Assembly: GCA_009667805.1 (NCBI GenBank)
Contig: CM019068.1
Location: forward strand, 10,892,889-10,956,888
From: Leptobrachium leishanense
Lineage: Eukaryota; Chordata; Amphibia; Anura; Megophryidae
Length of the DNA: 64,000 nucleotides
Direction of reading: 5' to 3'
Shown here: positions 46,434 to 54,837 of the stretch, one piece after another
Numbering within the stretch: position 1 is the stretch's first letter
Layout of the letters: the number at the start of each line of letters is the position of its first letter
Position numbers and translations under genes: made by a program
The notes under the pieces: generated by a model
Seen by the model: only the letters and a program-made list of their open reading frames with translations
Databases searched by the model: none
Told to the model about the DNA's origin: nothing

Positions 46434-46960
46434 TCTCCCCCAAGTCTCTTCAATGATGCCAGTTGCTCATCTAAAGCAGGAATCGTGGTATCAGGAAACG
46501 TGGCGGGGAGCACGGGAGGATCAAAGCCATAAACAGTGAAGAAAGGAGAATGACCTGTGGATTCGCTTACTGCGCTGTTAATAGCATATTCTGCCCACGG
46601 TAACAGATCTGACCAGTTATCTTGTTGTTCTGAGATAAAGCACCTGAGATATTTCTCTATATTTTGGTTTGCTCGTTCTGCTGCTCCGTTGGTCTGGGGG
46701 TGATAAGCCGAAGAGAAAGAGAGGTCTATCCCTACGTTCTTGCAAAACCCTCTCCAGAATCCGGAGATGAATTGGGTCCCCCTATCAGAGACTATCTCCC
46801 GAGGGACACCGTGAATGCGGACCACATTGGCAATGAATATGGGCACCAGTTCAGCTGCCGAAGGTAGTTTCCGAAGAGGAACATAGTGACCCATCTTGGA
46901 AAATCGATCTATGATCGTAAGTATCACTGTATTCCCTCTTGACTCAGGTAACTCTACGAA
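46430..46960 (-). pseudogene. Integrase catalytic core
   Basis: Shows LTIIDRFSKMGHYVPL (near 46910), the second catalytic Asp in VSDRGTQFISGFW (near 46780), and the Glu in YHPQTNGAAERANQNI (near 46690), followed by WAEYAINSAV. The first Asp lies in VAMDF near 46960, one frame away; a one-base shift at about 46935 separates it. Inserts element DNA with a 5-bp target duplication, consistent with the CCCAA repeat seen. Confidence 0.88.
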
Positions 46961-46969
46961 AATCCATGG

Positions 46970-48037
46970 CTACATGTGACCAGGGTCGTTCGGGATTGGC
47001 AAAGGCTGGAGTAAGCCAATGGGTGCTGTTTTGGGACTTTTCTGTCTTGAGCACACTTCGCACACGGCAATGTAATCTTTGACATCTCGGCGCAACGTGG
47101 GCCACCAGAGGAGTTTACTGATACTAGACACAGTCTTGGTGATACCCATATGCCCGGAAGTTTTATTATCATGATAGATGTTAAGTACTTCCTCTCTTTC
47201 GTTCTCAGGTACAAAGAGTCTCGCAGGAGGTTTTCCCCCAGGAGCTGCGCCCTGGACGGTCTGCAGCCTTTTCATTAGAGGAGACGAGACACTAATCGTG
47301 GTAGCGGCTATAATCCTTTCCTGGGGTACAATGGGATGCTGATCTTGGATATTATGTTCATAAGACTCATACTGTCTCGACAATGCGTCTGCTTTAATGT
47401 TTCTGGACCCAGGTCTATAGGTAAGCACGAAATTAAAACTTGAAAGAAACAATGACCATCTCGCTTGTCTGGAGTTTAAACGTTTGGCATCTCCAATGTA
47501 CGTGAGATTCTTATGGTTGGTTATGATAACAATGGGGTCCTTAGACCCTTCTAATAAATATCTCCATTCGGCCAAGGCCGCGATGACTGCTAACAATTCT
47601 CTATTTCCAATGTCATAGTTCTTCTCTGCCGGGGACAACTTCCGAGAATAGAAGCCGCATGGATGCAAGGGTTTGTCAGGAGCCTCCCTTTGGGACAAGA
47701 CTGCACCAAGACCTAGTTCGGAGGCGTCAACTTCTACTTGGAAAGGCAGAGCCGGATCTGGATGTCGGAGAACAGGGGCAGTAGTAAAGGCTTGTTTTAG
47801 TGCCTCAAAGGCTTGAGTGGCTTGAGGTGTCCATTTCTGATTTCCCACCCCTTTCTTTGTCATAGCCGTGAGGGGGGCCACCAAGGCCGAAAAATCTTTA
47901 ATGAACCTTCGGTAATAGTTCGTAAACCCCAGAAACCTCTGAATGGCTTTAAGTCCTTGGGGTAGAGGCCAGTCAAGAATAGCTGAGAGCTTCTTAGGAT
48001 CCATTTGAAAACCCCCAGGAGTATATAATATAACCAA
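46970..48037 (-). pseudogene. RNase H and integrase zinc-binding domain
   Basis: Starts with [10 protein letters not shown] (near 48010), the RT thumb/connection, and FLGFTNYYRRFI. RNase H: FQVEVDASELGLGAVLSQ (near 47730), YDIGNRELLAV (near 47610) and LTYRPGSRNIKADALSR (near 47410). The HHCC zinc-binding domain of integrase follows, around HDNKTSGHMG and CEVCSRQK (near 47170-47040). One frameshift at about 48025 separates it from the RT segment. Confidence 0.9.
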
Positions 48038-48758
48038 GGAATTGCACAGTCACTATGTCGAATAGACATTTTTCTAGCTTACAGTACAATCCAGCCTTCA
48101 ATAGTTTTTTCAACACTTGTTTCACGTGGACATGATGAGTGTCTACATCAGGAGAGTATATCAGGATATCGTCTAGATATACTATGACGAATTCTTGCAG
48201 GAATTCCCTTAGAGTGTCGTTTATGAGGTCCTGGAAGACGGCTGGCGCATTACACAACCCAAAAGGCATCACCAGGTATTCATAATGCCCGCTACGTGTA
48301 TTAAAAGTCGTTTTCCATTCGTCTCCCTTTTTAACCCTGACCAGGTTGTACGCTCCGCGTAAATCAAGCTTCGTATAGACACGGGCCCCTTTTAATCGGT
48401 CGAACAATTCTGTTATGAGAGGTATGGGATATGCATTTCTTATAGTGATCCTATTCAAACCCCTATAATCGATGCAAGGTCGCAGGTCTCCCTCTTTCTT
48501 GGAAACAAAAAAGAAACCTGCTCCTGCTGGAGAGGAGGACCGTCTAATGAATCCTCGTTCCAGATTCTCCCTTATGTATTCCTCCATAATGTCGTTCTCT
48601 CTTTGTGATAAAGGGTATACGTGACCCCTAGGAGGCATCGTACCGGGGAGTAAATCAATGGCACAGTCATATGGACGATGTGGTGGTAGGACCTCAGTCC
48701 TGGCTTTAGAGAACACCTCCTTTAATGCCAGGTAACTTTCAGGAACCTCTGTGGACAA
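47994..48758 (-). pseudogene. Ty3/Gypsy reverse transcriptase
   Basis: Contains [16 protein letters not shown] (near 48700), [20 protein letters not shown] (near 48510), [14 protein letters not shown] (near 48360) with the first catalytic Asp, [16 protein letters not shown] (near 48270) and the catalytic YLDD (about 48169-48181). Length and motif order match Ty3/Gypsy RTs. Frameshifts near 48755 and 48025 cut it from protease and RNase H. All catalytic residues are intact. Confidence 0.92.
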
Positions 48759-49339
48759 AGGAGGGGTGTGGCAATATTGAGGCTACCAATCACATTAACT
48801 GTGCCTAGGCACTTAGACTGACAACTCTGATCCCAACATTTTATGTCTCTCTGGACCCAATCGACAACTGGGTTGTGCTCTGTTAGCCATGGAAACCCAA
48901 GAACGACAGGACATGAGGGTGATTCAATGATTTGAAATCTTATGGTTTCCTGGTGCAAAACTCCTGTTTTCATACATACATCGACTGTATCGTGAGTGAT
49001 ATGTGGACATGCCAGGGGTTTACCATCTATGGCCTCCACCCTTAGAGGTCTTTCCCTGAGCACCAGTGGTATGAGGTTTTTGACAGCAAAATTCTTATCC
49101 ATAAAATTGCCTGAGGCCCCAGAGTCTAAGAACGCCTCAGTCTTGAGGTGAACCCCCTCCCAGGTTAGGGAGATCGGTAACAGAATCCTGGATTTTTTTT
49201 TTCTCATTATCCACAAAGGAGGCACACAGAGAACCGACAACCTGGGTGTCTCCTGTTCTGAATCCCACTCTGCTATGTTCAGCCCTGCTAACCCTGGGTC
49301 TCTGAGGACATCGAAGGCGGAAGTGATCTGCCCCTGCAC
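48722..49339 (-). pseudogene. Aspartic protease region
   Basis: The catalytic motif appears as FLDSGASGNFMD (near 49120), the DSGA form of retroviral-type proteases, followed downstream by VVLGFPWLTEHNPVVDW (near 48890), which carries the flap/C-terminal region. It cleaves the polyprotein in intact relatives. The frame overlaps the end of gag and lies +1 to it across a run of ten A residues (plus strand T at 49193-49202). Confidence 0.88.
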
Positions 49340-50215
49340 AATAAAAGCAGAGCCCCTTTTCTCTTCTGTGAGCTCTTTCTGCTTCTGAAATACCTGTCTT
49401 CCCTATTTGCATGGGTTCAACGACTGGCAAATCTGTTTTCACATTCTCCGAACCACCTGACGTACTGGTGTGTCTGGGTAACGAGGGTAAAGGAGGCAAG
49501 ACCCTTCTGGGTCTATCTCTGGGGTGTCTCCTTTCCCTGATTTGATCGTCCATGGCTATACAGAAATCTATCAGGGTTCCAGACTTTCTGGTAATTTTAA
49601 GGGAGCCAGTTCAAACATAAAAGCCTCGTTCAAGCCTTCGGTAAAGGCTAAGGTTAAAACGTCGTTCGGCCAAAGTACCTCAGAAGTCAAAGTTTTAAAC
49701 TCTATGGCATAATCGGCGACCCTCTTATTACCTTGTTTGATGTGAAACAAGGACCTACCCGCATTGGTAGCCCTCCTAGAGGGATCAAAGGTACGTTTTA
49801 ACTCAGAGGTGAAACCCTCATAGTCATAAATGATGGGTTTCTTATTTTCCCACAACGGCGTAGCCCACAATAAAGCTTTTTCTGTTAAATGATTGATCAG
49901 ATATCCTACTTTGGCTTTATCAGACATACAAGAACCTGGATTGTTCTCAAACAAGATCTCGAGTTGAGTCAAAAAACCCCGACATAGGCTTGGTGTACCA
50001 TCATAGCGTAGGGGTGCCTTCATACTAAGCCTATGTCCCTCAGGGGTTACGGAACTGACCCTAGGCAACACTGGATCTGGAGGGTTTGTAGTACCTGTAT
50101 TGGACCGATTTAACAGGGTTTGCAGAGCGAGAGAAATCTGGTCCATCCTATGGTCCTGCTCCTCTTGTCTGGCTGCGATACGTGCCAGCTGGTTAGAGAG
50201 GTCTGCGGGATCCAT
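49137..50215 (-). pseudogene. Gag with CCHC zinc knuckle
   Basis: The start ATG at 50215 (MDPADLSNQLARIAARQEE) lies two bases after the putative priming site. The first part (50215-49571) has the capsid-like FLTQLEILFENNP and VGYLINHLTEKALLWATPL segments of the retrotransposon gag family. A one-base shift near 49575 breaks the frame. The second part (49553-49137) carries a zinc knuckle CFYCAGADHFRLRC (C-x2-C-x4-H-x4-C, near 49345). No stop codon separates gag from the upstream LTR frame, but the MDP start fits Ty3/Gypsy Gag. Confidence 0.88.
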
Positions 50216-50217
50216 TG

Positions 50218-50227
50218 GCCCTGACGT
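50218..50227 (-). promoter_or_regulatory. Primer-binding site, probably self-primed
   Basis: Directly after the 5' LTR (two bases between) the minus strand reads ACGTCAGGGC, which does not look like a standard tRNA 3' end complement. It is the exact complement of GCCCTGACGT in the LTR at 50913-50904, at the position predicted for the RNA 5' end. This is the Tf1/sushi self-priming arrangement. Confidence 0.65.
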
Positions 50228-50229
50228 AA

Positions 50230-51086
50230 TGTCACGGATCCCTCTGATTACCAAAAGTGTGGTCCCTTTACGCAGACCGCTCTCTACCCTTCCGATCCTT
50301 GAATGGTCGGCAATACTAGACAGACAATTTACCAGACAATATATAAACAAGGGGTAACACCAGACAGAGGTATGGAATAGAGTATTGTCACGAATCCTTC
50401 TGACTACCAAGATATTGATCTCTTTATGTAGCTCACTTTCTACTCTTCCGATCCTTGAATGGTCGGCAAAGCTATATAGACAATGAAGCAGGTAACAGAT
50501 AAAGAAAGGGAAACACCAGACAGGGGTACAGACCAGATCACAAGTCCTCCCTAGGACTTTAGTAATAGCAGAGGTAGTCTGATGCGTGCTTAGGGTGCCA
50601 CATAGACTGACCTCGGTACCAACGTTAAGGGCAGAACCTGGCGCAGAGTAAATGCCAATGCCAGGAGTCATTACACAGGAGGGTTCGTTTGCCAATGCCA
50701 AGGGTCATACACAGGAGGGTTCGTTTGCCAATGCCAAGGGTCATACACAGGACTTGTTCGTTTGCCAATGCCAAGGGTCATACACAGGAGGGTTCGTTTG
50801 CCAATGCCAAGGGTCATACACAGGAGGGTTCGTTTGCCAATGCCAAGGGTCATACACAGGAGGTAGCCAAAATAACACAAGAGCTCTGCGGGAGGTGAAT
50901 ACCACGTCAGGGCACCGGTGTATTGGAGAGACTAGGTTTTAAAGCCGGCGGGTCCGCGTCATAACGCCAGGCCCCGCCCCTCGGCGTCCCACGTGAGCGC
51001 CCCCGGAAGCGTTTACATTCGGCGCCTGGCCAGCGAGCAGCGAGGAAGCTGCTGCCAGGCGCCCCATCCCCTGAGCCACCGTGACA
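50230..51086 (-). repeat. 5' LTR (857 bp)
   Basis: Direct repeat of 45011-45900. Differs by about five substitutions (for example near 50393, 50398 and 50577), a one-base insertion near 50671, and about one fewer 36-bp minisatellite unit (array about 50660-50862). Confidence 0.93.
50937..50943 (-). promoter_or_regulatory. TATA-like box of the LTR promoter
   Basis: TTTAAAA on the minus strand, 30 bases upstream of the predicted RNA start at about 50913. G+C-rich sequence (GGGGCGGGGC) lies upstream. The same words occur in the other LTR. Confidence 0.55.
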
Positions 51087-51479
51087 CCCAACTATTATGC
51101 AAACGGGGCTAAAACTTTGGGGGCACTTTTAGAGCCGAAAAGCAACAAAAGTCGTTTGCAGCAAACAAATTTAATTTGTAATGACATAGCACAGTCCCAG
51201 ATAGTGTTAACCAGATCTTGGGCTGCTGTGTCTGCTATCGCTGATCGTGTATACACCATCACGGTAGTGAAGGGGTTAATAACATGGACATATGTTCAGA
51301 ACCCAATGTGGGTCCTTCAGAAATGAGCAGGTATTAAACATGTGAACGGCGATATTTTTTCCGTCACATTCTATTTTTTTTACGGGTAATTTCGCTCTGA
51401 TTTTTTTTTTTCGTTTCGGGTTGTTCGTTATTTTACTGCAAATTATATTTTCGGACCGATCCGAAATGTCAGATCACTT

Positions 51480-52127
51480 TGTATTTATGGGTTATTTAGT
51501 TTTTCGGGTAACTTCATTTTATGGGTTATTTCGTACTTTCGGGCGTTTCGTATTTTCAGACGGCCGATATTTCAGATCACTTCATTTTATGGGTTATTTC
51601 GTATTTTCGGGCGTTTCGTATTTTCAGACGGCCGATATTTCAGATCACTTCGTTTTATGGGTTATTTCGTATTTTCGGGCGTTTCGTATTTTCAGACGGC
51701 CGATATTTCAGATCACTTCGTTTTATGGGTTATTTCGTATTTTCGGGCGTTTCGTATTTTCAGGCGGCCGATATTTCAGATCACTTCGTTTTATGGGTTA
51801 TTTCGTATTTTCGGGCGTTTCGTATTTTCAGACGGTCGATATTTCAGATCACTTCATTTTATGGGTTATTTCGTATTTTCGGGCGTTTCGTATTTTCAGA
51901 CGGCCGATATTTCAGATCACTTCGTTTTATGGGTTATTTCGTATTTTCGGGCGTTTAGTATTTTCAGACGGCCGATATTTCAGATCACTTCGTTTTATGG
52001 GTTATTTCGTATTTTCGGGCGTTTTGTATTTTCAGACGGCCGATATTTCAGATCACTTCGTTTTATGGGTTATTTCGTATTTTCGGGCGTTTCGTATTTT
52101 CAGACGGCCGATATTTCAGATCACTTT
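51480..52127. repeat. 68-bp minisatellite, part a
   Basis: About nine units containing CGTATTTTCAGACGGCCGAT, ATTTCAGATCACTTCGTTTT and ATGGGTTATTTCGTATTTTC GGG. Spacing of 68 bp measured at 51558 and 51626. Long open frames rich in Phe/Arg/Tyr are artefacts. Confidence 0.93.
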
Positions 52128-53009
52128 AATATTTTTATTAGTGATATTGCAGAAGGTATTAATGGAAAAGTATGTCTTTTTGCTGATGACACAAAGATTT
52201 GCAACAGGGTTGACGTTCCTGGAGGGATCAGCCAAATGACAAATGATTTAGGTAAACTAAAAAAATGGTCGGAGTTGTGGCAATTGAGTTTTAATGTGGA
52301 TAAGTGCAAGATAATGCACCTGGGACGTAAAAACCCAAGGGCTGAATATAGAATATTTGATACAGTCCTAACCTCAACATCTGAGGAAAGGGATTTAGGG
52401 GTCATTATTTCAGAGGATCTAAGGGTAAGTAGTCAATGTAATAGAGCAGCAGGAAATGCTGGCAGAATGCTTGGAAATGCTGGCAGAATGCTTGGTTGTG
52501 TAGGGAGAGGTATTAGCAGTAGGAAAAGGGAAGTGCTCATGCCACTGTACAGAGCACTGGTGAGACCTCACTTGGAGTACTGTGTGCAGTACTGGAGACC
52601 GTATCTCCAGAAGGATATAGACCTCTTAGAGAGAGTTCAGAGAAGGGCTACTAAAATGGTGTACGGCTTGAAGGAGAAAAGTTACCAGGAAAGGCTTAAT
52701 GATCTTAACATGTACAGCTTGGAAAAAAGACGAGACAGAGGAGATATGATAGAAACATTTAAATACGTAAAGGGAATCCACAAGGTAGAGGAAGGGGGTA
52801 TATTTAAAAGGAAACAAAATAGCAAAACAAGAGGACATAGTCTTAGATTAGAGGGGCAAAGGTTTAAAAGTAACATCAGGAAGCATTATTTTACTGAGAG
52901 GGTGGTGGATACATGGAACAGTCTTCCAGTAGAAGTGGTAGAGGCCAAAACAGTAATTGAATTTAAGCAGGCATGGGATAGGCATAAGGCTATCCTAAAC
53001 AAAAGATAA
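52128..53009 (+). pseudogene. CR1 ORF2 C-terminal half, 5'-truncated
   Basis: An open frame of about 290 codons, continuous with the array frame upstream, encodes the end of a CR1 reverse transcriptase. It starts around FISDIAEGINGK, has the catalytic FADDTKI (about 52171), then DKCKIMHLGRKNP (about 52300), a conserved EERDLGVIIS (about 52385), ALVRPHLEYCVQYW (about 52555), LLERVQRRATKM (about 52625) and the C-terminal RVVDTWNSLPVEVVEA (about 52900). A short internal tandem duplication repeats AGRMLGNAGRML near 52460-52490. It stops at TAA 53007, with the motifs upstream of FADD missing. No frameshift is seen, so this is one of the better-preserved coding fragments here. Confidence 0.9.
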
Positions 53010-53097
53010 ATCCAGGTAAAGTATCCATGTAATTGGGCGACTAGATGGGCCGAAAGGTTCTTATCTGCCGACATTTTTCTATGTTTCTATGTTTCTA
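52128..53097 (+). mobile_element. CR1-clade LINE inserted in the 68-bp array
   Basis: The array stops within a unit after TTTCAGATCACTT; a 5'-truncated LINE follows and ends with three copies of an 8-bp repeat (TTCTATGT) at about 53075-53097; the array then resumes. The terminal repeat is characteristic of CR1. Confidence 0.88.
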
Positions 53098-53830
53098 TTT
53101 CGTATTTTCGGGCGTTTCGTATTTTCAGACGGTCGATATTTCAGATCACTTCGTTTTATGGGTTATTTCGTATTTTGGGGCGTTTCGTATTTTCAGACGG
53201 TCGATATTTCAGATCACTTCGTTTTATGGGTTATTTCGTATTTTCGGGCGTTTTGTATTTTCAGACGGCCGATATTTCAGATCACTTCGTTTTATGGGTT
53301 ATTTCGTATTTTCGGGCGTTTTGTATTTTCAGACGGCCGATATTTCAGATCACTTCGTTTTATGGGTTATTTCGTATTTTCGGGCGTTTTGTATTTTCAG
53401 ACGGCGATATTTTCAGATCACTTCGTTTTATGGGTTATTTCGTATTTTGGGGCGTTTCGTATTTTCAGACGGCCGATATTTCAGATCACTTCGTTTTATG
53501 GGTTATTTCGTATTTTCGGGCGTTTCGTATTTTCAGACGGCCGATATTTCAGATCACTTCGTTTTATGGGTTATTTCGTATTTTGGGGCGTTTCGTATTT
53601 TCAGACGGCCGATATTTCAGATCACTTCGTTTTATGGGTTATTTCGTATTTTGGGGCGTTTCGTATTTTCAGACGGCCGATATTTCAGATCACTTCGTTT
53701 TATGGGTTATTTCGTATTTTCGGGCGTTTCGTATTTTCAGACGGCCGATATTTCAGATCGCTTCGTTTTATGGTTTTTTTCGTATTTTCGGGTGTTTCGT
53801 ATTTTCAGACGGCTGATATTTCAGATCACT
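53098..53830. repeat. 68-bp minisatellite, part b
   Basis: About ten and a half further units, continuing in phase after the CR1 insertion. Variants TTTTGGGGCG and CGTTTTGTATT recur in blocks. Confidence 0.93.
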
Positions 53831-54060
53831 ACGTTGTTTACTACCAATAAAATGAAAATACCAGCCGGCAACCGTTTATTTTTTTCACTTGCAGCAAAAA
53901 GTCTATTTATTTTCTTAGTATTTTTTTAGGGATTTTTTGGGAGAAAATTTATTGTACCTAATTTATTTTAAAACAATGGCAAGGAAAAAAAACACAAAAC
54001 AGTGATTTTCGTCCGAAATTACATTCAGAACGACACGAAATGCACATGACTGGCAGGTAA

Positions 54061-54837
54061 TAGCGGCTTCAGCGGTTACATGGCCCAGGACGGGCAACAG
54101 TCCATCATCAGACACCGGAATCAATCACCGCGGGAAACCGTTCTGTTAATACAGGCAGAAAAACCAACATACAAATCATAAAACTTTATTATTTCTGGAG
54201 TAAAAGGTCCGTAATGAGGATCCAGTGAGATTTATAATCGCGCGCGGCTCCCAAAGTCAAGAAGTCGTTTATTATTTTGAGTGGATATTGGAATATCTGG
54301 CAGCGACAGGATCCGGGAGGTGGACACACTTATGTCTGCAGGAGATGGTATAGGAAACTGGTGCTAACCTTAAACTACATTTCCCATGATGCTCGCTGTG
54401 CTTTATTTTTTTAAGCTGGGGGTAGCTGCACTGGTGGAATTATTGTTATTTTTATTTTATTTAGGATGCGGATATGAATTTGGGATTTTTGTTTGTGTCG
54501 GATTTTTCGATTTATTTTCTTCCTCTTTTTTGTTACTAAACTTCATCCTCTAGAAGAGATACTATATATTCTTCTAAGTATCCAGGTTTTATCTCTGACT
54601 CTGGGGTTCTTGTATCATCTACGATGCGTTAATTTTGTTTAAACGGGGGAGAAGTAAAAAAAAAAAATGTCTGGAACTCAATGGATCAAATTAAATTCTA
54701 CAGCAAAGTATGAAAATGTTTTACAATCCAGAAACACTATCACTTCTATTTTTATTGTTATGATTCATTAATACATTGTATCTAGAAAAAACGTCTCATG
54801 AAATTTCTAAAAACAAATAGCCTTACAAATGGGGGCA
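54061..54837. other. Intergenic sequence, nothing recognised
   Basis: No domain-bearing frame. An A-run at about 54657-54667. May be unique host DNA. Confidence 0.4.

Larger units (their letters stand above)
45011..51086 (-). mobile_element. Chromodomain Ty3/Gypsy LTR retrotransposon
   Basis: Two LTRs (45011-45900 and 50230-51086), both TGTCAC...GTGACA, are flanked by the 5-bp duplication CCCAA (45006-45010, 51087-51091). On the minus strand the order is gag, protease, RT, RNase H, integrase and chromodomain, which defines a chromovirus-type Ty3/Gypsy element. A priming site complementary to the element's own LTR suggests Tf1/sushi-type self-priming. LTRs differ by about five substitutions outside their minisatellite, so insertion was recent, yet pol has several frameshifts. 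No env-like ORF is present. Confidence 0.95.
44732..51275. mobile_element. TTAA-target (piggyBac-like) MITE split by a Gypsy element
   Basis: TTAA at 44728-44731 is followed by CCCCTTCACTACC, and GGTAGTGAAGGGG is followed by TTAA at 51276-51279. These are perfect 13-bp inverted repeats with the TTAA duplication and CCC-type terminus of piggyBac. Removing the Gypsy element (45011-51086) and one CCCAA duplication leaves about 463 bp with no transposase. Confidence 0.8.
51335..54052. mobile_element. hAT-like CGAAA-rich element with internal 68-bp array
   Basis: Right end CGAAATGCACATGACTG resembles the reverse complement of the TAGGGATGTGC hAT terminus at 10081, and the left end TAAACATGTG shares ATGTG. 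Possible 8-bp duplication GCAGGTAT (51327-51334) and GCAGGTAA (54053-54060), matching at seven of eight positions. R1-like sequence lies at 53850-53990. The interior is mainly a 68-bp array split by a CR1 insertion. No transposase. Confidence 0.5.

Noticed and set aside
49137..49339. Programmed -1 frameshift between gag and pol
   Set aside because: The A10 run is suggestive, but pol lies in the +1 frame relative to gag in this copy, and other nearby frame breaks are plain lesions; kept only as a low-interest finding.
51421..53929. Long Phe/Tyr/Arg-rich open frames
   Set aside because: Translation of the 68-bp array; only the embedded CR1 segment 52128-53009 shows real protein homology.
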